Part shown: positions 1 through 7,683 of the stretch, piece after piece
Layout of the letters: each line of letters opens with the position of its first letter
How positions within the stretch are numbered: position 1 is the first letter of the stretch
Position numbers and translations under genes: made by a program
Assembly (NCBI GenBank): GCA_963810525.1
Contig: CAWENB010000002.1
Span: 263,852 to 327,851 of the forward strand
DNA: 64,000 bases
DNA from: JAICLK01 sp963810525
Lineage (GTDB): Bacteria > Patescibacteriota > Saccharimonadia > Saccharimonadales > UBA4665
Direction: 5' to 3'
Notes under the pieces: model-generated
The model's database searches: none
The model's input: only the letters and a program-made list of their open reading frames with translations
Told to the model about the DNA's origin: nothing

Positions 1-1178
1 AATTGCCTCAATAAAGTAAGCACCTCATTAGATAAAGTTACACCGCGGCGAGGCCGCACATTATATTTTTCTATGCAGATCTGACCAACTAACCGTCTTA
101 TTGTCGCGCCGTTGTTGGCTAACGTTGAGGTCTCCGTCCCGTTACTGGCTATACGGGTCAGCTCGTTTAGCCTTCTTTCGTCGTTTACTTGGCCAACGGC
201 GGGCTGGATTGCCGCGGGCAGCACGAATTTTCTAAGCACTTTGTCCCATATTGCGGTGCCACTGCTCAAAACATAGGCTAACCCGTTACCCCTGTCTTCC
301 GGTTCAACAATAGTCGTATATTTCACACATTCATGAATATTCCGTAATGCAACCTTTGGAACTTCGTCGCAAGCAAATTGTTCGATTGCCGATAGGGCTC
401 CTAACATATCTATACGGGGGTCTATAACGCCGATAGATGGGTGGCGCTCTTCAGTCCTCAGTTCATGCCAAGCAGTTGAAGCGTGTTTGCTAGGGAAAGC
501 TTCGGTTATGCGGAAGCCGGTTGCCATTCCGGCGTGAAGCTGTAACGCTTCCAGCGCGTTCAGGTTATGTTGCACTGCTGCCACGAGTGTTGCCCCTTCC
601 GGCGTCCATAACCTCATGAGTTTGTCATCTCCGCGCCGCCTTAAGGCAATATTTACGTGAGTCGCCAGAATGACGCCCTTATGTCCATGCTGCTGCATAA
701 CGTACCCGATAGCTTGAATAATCTGCCAATAGCGTTCAATTGCCGTGCTGGCGTTCGCAGGAGTTGATTGTATCTCAATAATGTCATCTTGATCCAAGTT
801 ATACCGGGTCGGTATTTCCCCGGACAAATCAGAATCCTGAACCATAACCGGTCCGGGATTTTGTTCAGGCAGTATAACGGCGCCTTTCTCCCACGTTGGT
901 TGCCCTGCAGCGCTGGCACCGGTTAAAAACTCTACGATCTTTTCGTAAAAATAGACGTTGTCAAAAGTCCGGACGTTTTCATGACGGATTGCAGGATCTG
1001 CTACGGCGGTCGCTTCAATTTCCAAACCGAACGTAGCCTCATAGCCCAAGGCACGGATTTGGGCTTCCAGTTCATGCAACCGGTCTTCAACGACCATCGA
1101 TTCCGAAGTAAAGACGGCTTCGACCGTTGCCTGCAATTCAGCAGTTTCGCCGTAAACTACCGGAGAAATACCGCTCAT
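1..1178 (-). CDS. Partial GS/GCS-fold-like ligase, unknown substrate
   Basis: An open frame of 392 codons runs on the minus strand from ATG at 1178 to the left edge without a stop, so the C-terminus is missing. I do not recognise the exact family. Residues about 45-55 (FGLEIEATA) resemble the first glutamate-rich strand of glutamine synthetase/glutamate-cysteine ligase folds. A later IIEIQSTP strand followed by ATHVNIAL resembles the H-x-N nucleotide-binding strand of the same fold. Two other genes of that superfamily lie within 10 kb (4634-7419 and 8950-10389), which makes the guess more attractive but does not prove it. The gene diverges from the AbrB-Doc pair. The fold assignment is inference from short motifs; that the frame is coding is fairly sure because of its length and lack of stops. 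Confidence 0.55.
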   Translation of the reverse strand, partial: MSGISPVVYGETAELQATVEAVFTSESMVVEDRLHELEAQIRALGYEATFGLEIEATAVADPAIRHENVRTFDNVYFYEKIVEFLTGASAAGQPTWEKGAVILPEQNPGPVMVQDSDLSGEIPTRYNLDQDDIIEIQSTPANASTAIERYWQIIQAIGYVMQQHGHKGVILATHVNIALRRRGDDKLMRLWTPEGATLVAAVQHNLNALEALQLHAGMATGFRITEAFPSKHASTAWHELRTEERHPSIGVIDPRIDMLGALSAIEQFACDEVPKVALRNIHECVKYTTIVEPEDRGNGLAYVLSSGTAIWDKVLRKFVLPAAIQPAVGQVNDERRLNELTRIASNGTETSTLANNGATIRRLVGQICIEKYNVRPRRGVTLSNEVLTLLRQ

Positions 1179-1304
1179 AATGACATAATTACAGTAATTT
1201 TACTTTTACGCCATACATTTAAGCAACCGCTAGTGATACGCGTCCTCTTTACTCACCCCATTTTTACAACTTTTAATGTCTTTCATGAAAACCCGTTAAA
1301 CGAC

Positions 1305-1322
1305 TCCACATAACAATGTGGA
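1305..1322. repeat. Inverted repeat between divergent genes
   Basis: TCCACAT, loop AACA, ATGTGGA forms a perfect 7-bp stem in the 333-bp gap between the left-edge gene and the toxin-antitoxin promoter. No T-run follows on either strand, so an operator is as likely as a terminator. Apart from this and the promoter at 1476-1505 I see nothing else in the gap. Confidence 0.35.
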
Positions 1323-1475
1323 ATTTAACATCGTAGGAGTTGTTTATACTCAAAATAAAGTCAGTTTCATGACGTTTACAAATGCTTCATTTCGTTACCG
1401 AAGTGTTCGTGAATCGACCCCTATGGCCAGCCACACGATCTCGAAATTGTAATCATAGTGATTAGTTAATATTTG

Positions 1476-1505
1476 TTGACACTTTCATACTAATAACATT
1501 ATAAT
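1476..1505 (+). promoter_or_regulatory. Promoter of the AbrB-Doc pair
   Basis: TTGACA (1476-1481), an 18-bp spacer and TATAAT (1500-1505) match the sigma-70 consensus at all twelve positions. The -10 ends 6 nt before the ATG at 1512, so transcription should start at or next to the start codon and give a leaderless mRNA. Confidence 0.8.
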
Positions 1506-1511
1506 GTTCAT

Positions 1512-1733
1512 ATGATTCAAAGCATTCAAAAGATCATTAAGATTGGCACAAGCGGTGGTGTAACCATCCCCGCCAAAGAACTCAAACGTCAGAATATTGC
1601 AATTGGCGATGAAGTTGAAGTTATCGTCAGGCCGCTCCACACGAGCAGTAGTGAAGACAAAAAAATACTTAGCACAGCTAAGAGAATATTGGACGATTAT
1701 AAACAAGATTTCCAAAACCTCGCCGATCGATGA
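1512..1733 (+). CDS. AbrB/MazE-type antitoxin
   Basis: This 73-residue protein has a SpoVT/AbrB swapped-hairpin N-terminus: residues 5-45 read KIIKIGTSGGVTIPAKELKR followed by a GDEVEVIV strand, the usual form of MazE-like antitoxins. The acidic and lysine-rich tail (about 46-73) is the likely toxin-binding segment. Its TGA overlaps the ATG of the downstream doc-like gene, the typical antitoxin-toxin arrangement. By analogy the protein would bind its own promoter and neutralise the toxin. Family assignment is firm; function as an antitoxin is inferred from the neighbour. Confidence 0.8.
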   Translation: MIQSIQKIIKIGTSGGVTIPAKELKRQNIAIGDEVEVIVRPLHTSSSEDKKILSTAKRILDDYKQDFQNLADR

Positions 1734-2122
1734 ATACATTAAGCCTTGAGCAGCTTCTACAGATTCATGCACTAGTTGTCGGTGCAACTGGCGGGAGCAC
1801 TGGGTTGCGGGATCTTGGCAGGTTAGAGGCGGCAATCGCAGCACAAACTCAAAACGTATTCGGCGAAGAGCTTTACCCCACAATAGTCGAAAAGGCAGCA
1901 GCTGTCATTCGCGGCATTATCGCAGACCATCCGTTTGTTGATGGTAATAAACGCACAGCGATACTTGCGGGTCTGACGCTACTAGAAATAAACGGCCTGC
2001 ACTTTACTGCTCAAGTGAGTGAGATAGAGAATTTTGCCGTACTGGTGGCAATTGAAAAACTGGACGTCGTCGCGATTGCATCATGGCTGCGTAAGCACAT
2101 TGACTCGTCACTCCTGCTATAA
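1730..2122 (+). CDS. Doc-like toxin (Fic/Doc family)
   Basis: The 130-residue product has the Doc core motif HPFVDGNKRTA at residues 67-77, matching HxFx(D/N)GNKR, in which the histidine is catalytic. Length fits the death-on-curing subgroup. P1 Doc inactivates EF-Tu by phosphorylating a conserved threonine; AMPylation is seen in other Fic proteins. Here the activity is inferred only. The gene overlaps the AbrB-like antitoxin gene by 4 nt (ATGA), so the two are co-translated. Pairing Doc with an AbrB/MazE antitoxin rather than a Phd one occurs in other genomes and is not anomalous. All motif residues are present, so the toxin looks active. Confidence 0.85.
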   Translation: MNTLSLEQLLQIHALVVGATGGSTGLRDLGRLEAAIAAQTQNVFGEELYPTIVEKAAAVIRGIIADHPFVDGNKRTAILAGLTLLEINGLHFTAQVSEIENFAVLVAIEKLDVVAIASWLRKHIDSSLLL

Positions 2123-2191
2123 ACTTCAAGCAGTCGACGGAATTCACTACTACCGCAGGCGAGGCTTTCATCCGATAGTATCTCGTCTTTA

Positions 2192-2219
2192 TTTACCAAA
2201 TGTAAAAATATTGTAAAAT
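2192..2219 (+). promoter_or_regulatory. Promoter of the CheR-like gene
   Basis: TTTACC (2192-2197), a 16-bp spacer and TAAAAT (2214-2219) sit 7 nt before the ATG at 2227. There is no Shine-Dalgarno sequence, so a leaderless transcript is predicted. Confidence 0.5.
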
Positions 2220-2226
2220 TGCGTGA

Positions 2227-3030
2227 ATGAACATTGCTACGCCGCCTGATGTGATAGTCAGTCCCATGTTTGGATTTCAGGATTATTCGAACTTATATCA
2301 AGCCGGCAAAGTACAACCGACGTCGTGGCTGTTTCGACAACATACTATGCTTGGCGAAGCGGTCGGGATAGTTCTCAGCCGACTCGGTGACGATGATCAG
2401 CTGGAGGTTATATCCGCCGGCTGCAGTTTTGGTCCAGAAATAGATTCAACGCTCGGTCTTATCTATAAGTATGCGCCACAACAAGCCGTTTCCATGAGGG
2501 GTGTCGATTACCGAACAGATTTGCTTGCTCATGCAGAAACCGGAAAGTATGAAACCTACAACTCGCTTGAAACAGAAAAAACTGCCTATGCGGACAAGCA
2601 TCTCGACTTTGAGCAGGAAATGGACGAGCATGGAATAAACTTCAATGCCAGAGGACTTAATACTAATTTCACAGTGGCATTAGATGCAGTTCGTTTACGC
2701 GATCGCTACGCGGTGGTCACTCAAGAAGCAAATTTGATTCGTGAGGTACCCGCCGGCAAACTTGCCAGACTTATACTATGTAATAACGTAATCTACCACT
2801 GTAATTCCACGGATGCCCGGGCGATTGCCGTTAACCTGGCTCAATCGTTGGCAGTAGGCGGTATAGTCAGTTTCGGCTCCATTGATCCGCGCTCTGTTCG
2901 CGAACCTTATATCGGCCCGTACTCCTACAAAAGGTGGACCCGGCATCTCACGCGCCGCCTGGCTCGTCATGGTTTAGTACCGGTTCAAGGAACCGATCCT
3001 TTGCACAATGCATATCAGCGTATCCGATAA
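2227..3030 (+). CDS. CheR-like SAM-dependent methyltransferase
   Basis: The 267-residue protein follows the CheR catalytic-domain pattern. Residues 60-71 (EVISAGCSFGPE) correspond to the AdoMet-binding loop, usually WSAGCSTGEEP. Next come a GVDYRTDLLAHAETGKY segment (usually ATDI...L..A..G.Y) and LILCNNVIYHCN (usually DLIFCRNVLIYF), then a GGIVSFG strand. The N-terminal PTSWLFRQ matches the T.FFR region. CheR methylates chemoreceptor glutamates, but no chemotaxis gene is visible and the sequence is divergent, so the true substrate is unknown. It is a single gene with its own promoter. Membership of the methyltransferase superfamily is well supported; chemotaxis function is not. Confidence 0.7.
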   Translation: MNIATPPDVIVSPMFGFQDYSNLYQAGKVQPTSWLFRQHTMLGEAVGIVLSRLGDDDQLEVISAGCSFGPEIDSTLGLIYKYAPQQAVSMRGVDYRTDLLAHAETGKYETYNSLETEKTAYADKHLDFEQEMDEHGINFNARGLNTNFTVALDAVRLRDRYAVVTQEANLIREVPAGKLARLILCNNVIYHCNSTDARAIAVNLAQSLAVGGIVSFGSIDPRSVREPYIGPYSYKRWTRHLTRRLARHGLVPVQGTDPLHNAYQRIR

Positions 3031-3100
3031 ACGAGCAGACCCTAGTCCCTCACGCGCATAAAGTTAAATATGATCCTGACATATCTGGTATGGGGAAGCA

Positions 3101-3130
3101 TTGCCAAACACTTAGATGATATCTTAGTAT
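3101..3130 (+). promoter_or_regulatory. Promoter of the DUF218-like gene
   Basis: TTGCCA (3101-3106), an 18-bp spacer and TAGTAT (3125-3130) end 7 nt before ATG 3138. This supports 3138 over the TTG two codons upstream and predicts a leaderless mRNA. Confidence 0.5.
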
Positions 3131-3137
3131 ATTGAGC

Positions 3138-3980
3138 ATGGAATCTACACAAAAAGGACCGGTACTGCATAAAGAGGTGCGAAGAACCGACAATGAAGAT
3201 ATGCATCTGCTGGAACCGCTACACCCTATCCCCCGATCGGACATTACACAAATAGCCAAGTCTCGGAAGGTGGCAGTGTATATCAATACTCACTTGCCGG
3301 CAGAGGACCCGCGCGACATAAGTGCCAGATCTATTGCACGCTTCAAAGTCGGCATCGAGCAGGCTCGTAGCCTGAGACAAGAATTAGGCCGCGCTAATGT
3401 GATCGTGATCATATCCGGCGGGTGGCCCCTGTACAATAGGTTGCCGCTAGCGGTGCATCATGCATACGCAGCCATACGGCTGCATAATATCCTACAGCCC
3501 CATGAAGTTGACGCGATATTTTCATATGGGGTAAACACGATAACCGATCTGCATGGCAGCTTAAAATGGATGAAAGAAAATATCTTAGGCGTGCAGGAAG
3601 TGTACGTAGCTTCAAGCAAAGGCCACGCCAGCCGGCTTATCGCAGAGAGCGGGATGGATGAGTTATTCGACAAAGTTTTCCATACAGAAACCCACGAACC
3701 GCGCGGCGATGTCGACGAAGACCACCGATGGATCTTGAGGTCACGCAGTATTCCGGCCCATCAGTACATGGTGAGCGGTAGAGGCTCGGACGTCACACGT
3801 TTTGGGTCAATGGACTCCTTGGCAGAGGCTCATAGGATGGAGCTTTGGGCGAAAGCCAATCCGACAGCCTCCGAATCATATATCAATGAAATCTGGGGAT
3901 TTTTGAAAGACCTAGAAGAACATAATGTGATCATCAAAGCTCAAACCCCGGGTTGCTGGCGTATTAGTATTAATTGCTAA
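3138..3980 (+). CDS. DUF218/YdcF-like protein
   Basis: The product is 280 residues from ATG 3138. The central part resembles the DUF218 (ElyC/SanA/YdcF) fold: a VIVIISGGWP strand-loop, an acidic segment with SYGVNTITDLHGSLKWM where the family has a conserved T.EN helix, then VYVASSKGHASRLIAE, where it has lvTs..H..RA. No signal peptide or membrane segment is evident, so a cytoplasmic location is likely. Biochemical roles in this family are poorly known; envelope or nucleotide-related functions have been suggested. The gene lies alone between the CheR-like gene and a 650-bp gap. The call rests on motif spacing only. Confidence 0.5.
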   Translation: MESTQKGPVLHKEVRRTDNEDMHLLEPLHPIPRSDITQIAKSRKVAVYINTHLPAEDPRDISARSIARFKVGIEQARSLRQELGRANVIVIISGGWPLYNRLPLAVHHAYAAIRLHNILQPHEVDAIFSYGVNTITDLHGSLKWMKENILGVQEVYVASSKGHASRLIAESGMDELFDKVFHTETHEPRGDVDEDHRWILRSRSIPAHQYMVSGRGSDVTRFGSMDSLAEAHRMELWAKANPTASESYINEIWGFLKDLEEHNVIIKAQTPGCWRISINC

Positions 3981-4633
3981 TCGTCAGTTTGGTACTTGCC
4001 CCAACATGGAGGTAGGCTCCTAAGAACCGCTGGCCCTCCGCCCTTTCTTAATGGCGCACGAAATAATTTAGCCCGGTATGCATAATTTTAGCTACATACA
4101 GAATAAACAAGACTTGGGGGTGTTCCAAAATTGGAACACCGCCGGCCATAACGTGCACTAACAGATTGATCCAGGCTTTCAGGGTAGGGTCTTTGTATGA
4201 TCATCCGCTCTTTAGCCACGTTAGAAACCAAATTACCTATTTTGACTGTATGCTGCTAAATTAAGTCTTTTTACGGCAATGTTATAGCTTTGACAGACCC
4301 TATATTTTATGAGACACAAGAGACCCTGCGATCTCGCTCGCGTCGCCTAAGAATCTTGAAGTATGGCCGTTTGCAGAACATTCGAAGCTGTCAAGTTACC
4401 ACGATCAAAACCACTAATTATAGTACGGACTTGAAAGCCAAGCTATAACAAAAAGCATTGAAATTAGCCAGTCAAATCGTTTATGCTAATACGTATTATC
4501 GTCGAATCCCATACTACTTCTGGGTATCGAGATCCTGAAACTCTCAGTTTCGGGTTAGCATGAATAACTAACACGTTACTTGCACATTCGGTCGACAGCA
4601 CCGGGTGTGTTATTAAATTTTTACAAGAGGAAA
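3981..4633. other. Long non-coding gap
   Basis: These 650 bp contain no convincing gene on either strand. The one clear element is the palindrome at 4119-4140. The gap ends with AAGAGGAAA, the Shine-Dalgarno of the split ligase gene. I found no tRNA cloverleaf or terminator here. Confidence 0.5.
4119..4140. repeat. Perfect 10-bp palindrome, possible operator
   Basis: GGTGTTCCAA, a 2-bp AA centre and TTGGAACACC form a perfect inverted repeat. There is no following T-run, so it is not a canonical terminator. The inner GTTC-N8-GAAC differs from the Gram-positive LexA box (GAAC-N4-GTTC). A dimeric repressor site is the simplest reading. Confidence 0.5.
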
Positions 4634-5292
4634 ATGACAACAAAAGCAAATCCAGCAGCAAATCTTAACGGAGAGCCGGTACTCATACCGGGCGGTTCCT
4701 ACTTTTACAATGGAGCACCTTTCAATCGCACTCAAGGCGGAATCGTATATACATCTGATGGTAAAATATTCTCCGTCGCCAATCCGGAGTGCGTTCCGGA
4801 CGTCGGCTATGACGGACCGGTATATAGGCCCTTTGCCGGCCATTTGATACCAGGCAACCGCGCAGCGGAACTGCGGATCGTAAAAGAAATCGGCGATGAA
4901 TCTTCAAGTATCGGGCACGGATTCGAATGGGAGCTGCCAGTCATCGACGCGGAAACCGGGGAAGTGAAAGAAGTCACGACGACCGGTCCAAATGGGGAGA
5001 CGAAGTTCCGCGGTAAACTCGGGCAGCTGTCGAGCAATTATGTGAATGTCACGCCAGAGGCCCATCGGTATGTTGCCGAGCTCGGCATAGCACCTGCTAA
5101 CACTGTCGATGAGCTATCTTATAACATGATCATGGGAACGAGCGACGCCGTCACTGCCATTGTTGCTGATGGTGGCTTACCGCTCGCTACTGATGTTGTC
5201 GGTCATCGGAAGATGGGAACCACAGAGGCAAGCCCTGACAAGTATCTCACAAGTACGATCCGCTGGATGGCTTCGCAGGGGCACTTCAACGA

Positions 5293-5300
5293 AGAATTTC
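5293..5300. repeat. Left target-site duplication of IS copy 1
   Basis: AGAATTTC lies directly left of the IS and is repeated exactly at 6390-6397 on the right. An 8-bp duplication is normal for the IS256 family. Confidence 0.95.
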
Positions 5301-6389
5301 GGCTTAACACCAAATTCTGGTGTCTACTCTAATCTGTTTTTCTAGAGAAGAAACTCCAGAGGATCGTAATTATTCGTTGTTTTGAGGCTCCACGGTGGGG
5401 TATGAGCTTGTCTTTCCAGACGCCGAATCTTCCGTCTAATGGGCTCGTTGTGTTGGCTACTCGTATGCCACTTTCCTGTATGTAATCGGCTTGGTAGGTG
5501 AACAGATATGGTAGGTTGCGACACAAGGAAAAATAAGCTCTTCTGGTACGCTCATGGGCATATCTTTTGGTGACCGGATCACGCTCCTTGAGCCATGCCC
5601 CATGTTTCTTGTACCAACCAGCGAGTGCATCCTCAAACGTTAGTTCGTCTGTCCGAGCGAGCGTTAAGGCAAGCGCTCGTAACTCAATATTTTGCGTCAG
5701 TCGTGGCTTCTTGGTCAGACATTGAGTGATGGTCATAAGCTGGTGAAACTGGCAATGCTGGACCGGTATGCCTTTGCCCTCCAGCATAGTCCGTACGCCT
5801 CGTCTGCCGTCAATGGTGACCGCCAGGATACTGTAGCCCATTGCTTCAATCGTATCTGTTGCAACCTCATAATCTACGGTGCGTTCTGTCCCGTCTACCG
5901 TGGCGTAATACAGCACCGTATTCTCACCAAGCGTCGCCACTGCATATGGGTCAATAACAACCAGGAGGCCCCAGTCCCCAAAGTAGGTAACATCCATTAT
6001 GACGGCTACGGTACGCGGTTTCTGGATGATGCGTGGCGGGCTGTAGCCATTGAGTTGAGCGCGGATGCAACCGGTACTTTTCCGGTATTCTTTAGCCAAG
6101 CTGTTCACGGTACGACCGTCAAAGGCATACTGGTGCCATAGGGTAGCTCGCTTACGGCCAGGGCGGCCTTTACTGCTCCATGACCGACGGCAGGTACGAC
6201 AGACGTAGCGCTGTAGACCGTTCCTCACACCGTTTTTCTTTACGTTGGTACAATAGCAAGACGGACAGCTCTTTCGAGTCATCTTCGTTACTCCTTGTTT
6301 AGTTGGTACTTACAAGAATAACGAAAACAATGACAAAGAAATCTGTCCGTCTTAAAGCGCTAGCAGCAACCAGTTTTTGTTATTAAGCC
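5301..6389 (-). mobile_element. IS256-like element, copy 1 (1089 bp)
   Basis: The element runs from GGCTTAACACCAAATTCTGG to the complementary right end that reads GGCTTAATAACAAAAACTGG on the minus strand. These terminal inverted repeats match at 17 of the first 21 positions. Perfect 8-bp target duplications (AGAATTTC) flank it. Inside is one transposase gene on the minus strand. It is identical to copy 2 (7684-8772) apart from C6262 versus T8645, a silent proline-codon change. This near-identity means very recent transposition. It interrupts the GCS2-like gene. Confidence 0.95.
5329..6282 (-). CDS. IS256-family transposase, zinc-ribbon variant (copy 1)
   Basis: The 317-residue protein starts with a zinc ribbon (CPSCYCTN...CRTCRRSW, residues 7-35) and a helix-turn-helix-like segment, then the mutator-type DDE core: VIMDVTYFG, TIDGRRGV and the signature QHCQFHQLMT, with a C-terminal RRAYFS.CRN region. 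These match the zinc-binding variant of IS256 transposases. It would cut and rejoin the element ends. ATG 6282 is preceded by AAGGAGTAACGAAG, a strong Shine-Dalgarno. The frame is intact, so the element is probably still mobile. Confidence 0.9.
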   Translation of the reverse strand: MTRKSCPSCYCTNVKKNGVRNGLQRYVCRTCRRSWSSKGRPGRKRATLWHQYAFDGRTVNSLAKEYRKSTGCIRAQLNGYSPPRIIQKPRTVAVIMDVTYFGDWGLLVVIDPYAVATLGENTVLYYATVDGTERTVDYEVATDTIEAMGYSILAVTIDGRRGVRTMLEGKGIPVQHCQFHQLMTITQCLTKKPRLTQNIELRALALTLARTDELTFEDALAGWYKKHGAWLKERDPVTKRYAHERTRRAYFSLCRNLPYLFTYQADYIQESGIRVANTTSPLDGRFGVWKDKLIPHRGASKQRIITILWSFFSRKTD

Positions 6390-6397
6390 AGAATTTC
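6390..6397. repeat. Right target-site duplication of IS copy 1
   Basis: AGAATTTC repeats the sequence at 5293-5300 exactly. Collapsing the two restores the reading frame of the interrupted ligase gene. Confidence 0.95.
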
Positions 6398-7536
6398 CAA
6401 TCGACACATTCCTCGTGGCATATGCCGCTCAATTCCATCGTGACATCAGAGACACGGAAGCGGCCGTACGTGCGGCGATGTTCATGCAGTCCGCGAACGT
6501 CGTCTTGGCTGCGGTGGGTGTCAATGGTCCGTTTTTCTTAGGGCAGCGTACCGTTAGACAAGCCCCTGAATTTCACACGAAGCAATGGGAGGTACTGAAG
6601 GCACGAGGGCTGACGAGACAAGAGTTTATCGGTCAACGGTTGAGCTGGCGGGGTACGCTTATGAACGTTGTCTCTCCGTCGGCTGGAACCTGGCAGGAAG
6701 TACCACCGACGCAGCTGCACGCTTATCTGGGCTACTGCCACGATAAATTACTATCGGGCCGGGCCAGTTCAAGTGACCGAAGCGTAGCCCACCACGGCGA
6801 CCGTTTGCGACTGACGATTGGAGAGACCGGCACTTTTGAGAACCTTAGCCAACCGAATGTACCGTGCTTACACAGCCAGATCAGTGCCTTAGTCGTTTGG
6901 AATGGAATTTTTACAAGCGTGGAAGAGATGCTATTAAAAGGTGAGGATCCCCGCGATATTGCGCCTTTCCTGTTTGGCGCCAACGTGGAACAGGCCCGTA
7001 CGGAACGAATGCTTGTTGACCGTTTCGGTGCCGATGTGTTGAGAAACGGCAGGCCATTGTACTCGGCAAAAAATGAAATACGACGCGTGGCCGCCTACAG
7101 TAAACGCAATCGATTGCCAAAGTTTTATTTGGATTGGCATCTGCGCGCCTATGCAAGCAAGGAAGACACAATGCGGGCAATTCGACGGTGGTGCAGCGAC
7201 ACAGGCAATCCGCCAGGCATGCAAGCCTATCACGATATCGGAATTGGCGCGCCAGCTTACTATACGATTGCGCGGTACAATTATTTAAAGCGAACACATC
7301 CGGGTCTTTCTGAATCGTCGATTATACGCGACTGCAACCTGGACAACGGGAAAGCACTCGCAAGGGAAGTGGCGATGGCTCGCAAGCATCTGCACTTGGA
7401 GCGTTGGCGGCAGGAGTAATGGTGTGTGGGATTTGTTATCATGACGGCTAGCCCGAGGTTGGCAGGTCTTAGATCTGCGATTCAAGTTCCGATGAACCAA
7501 ATCTGTTAGTTTGAAAATCACGTAAGGTTATATGCA

Positions 7537-7644
7537 ATGGCCCGTGACAATATTAGAGCATACGCCACCGACCGCGGGTCAGCCTTCGCGGTTGGCGTAG
7601 GAGAGTATGTTATCGGGGTCGGAGAATCGACTGCCCAAGGATAG
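7537..7644 (+). CDS. Possible 35-residue peptide
   Basis: A short frame (MARDNIRAYATDRGS, then a glycine/valine-rich end VGVGEYVIGVGESTAQG) lies between the split ligase gene and IS copy 2. An AAGG about 8 nt before the ATG could serve as ribosome binding site. I do not recognise it. Composition looks protein-like but the length makes chance possible. Confidence 0.25.
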   Translation: MARDNIRAYATDRGSAFAVGVGEYVIGVGESTAQG

Positions 7645-7675
7645 ACAAATTAAGGTTGTAGCCGGTTTACTATTA

Positions 7676-7683
7676 GTTAATTA
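7676..7683. repeat. Left target-site duplication of IS copy 2
   Basis: GTTAATTA directly abuts the IS and is repeated exactly at 8773-8780. Confidence 0.95.

Larger units (their letters stand above)
4634..7419 (+). pseudogene. GCS2-like carboxylate-amine ligase gene split by an IS
   Basis: The gene starts at ATG 4634 behind AAGAGGAAA, reads to 5300, and resumes at 6398 after the insertion and one copy of its 8-bp target duplication. Removing 5301-6397 restores 563 codons in one frame (562 residues plus stop), with HFNEEF joined to PIDTFLVAYAAQFHRD. The restored protein resembles the GCS2 family (YbdK/EgtA-type glutamate-cysteine ligases): GHGFEWELPVIDAETGEV near the N-terminus, then a helix-rich FHRDIRDTEAAVRAAM...GVNGPFFLG segment similar to the Q-H-V...L.ALSANSP.F.G region. 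The family joins an amino acid to a glutamate carboxylate using ATP; the substrate here is unknown. As it stands, the left ORF ends inside the IS at 5332 and the right half (6415-7419) lacks the N-terminal active-site strands, so function should be lost. Family call is moderate; the disruption is certain. Confidence 0.75.

Noticed and set aside
981..1313. 110-codon open frame on the plus strand
   Set aside because: It lies antisense to the start of the long left-edge gene, has no ribosome site and its product looks random.
5692..6141. 149-codon frame antisense to the transposase (also at 8075-8524)
   Set aside because: It is a shadow of the transposase gene; it appears twice only because the IS is duplicated.
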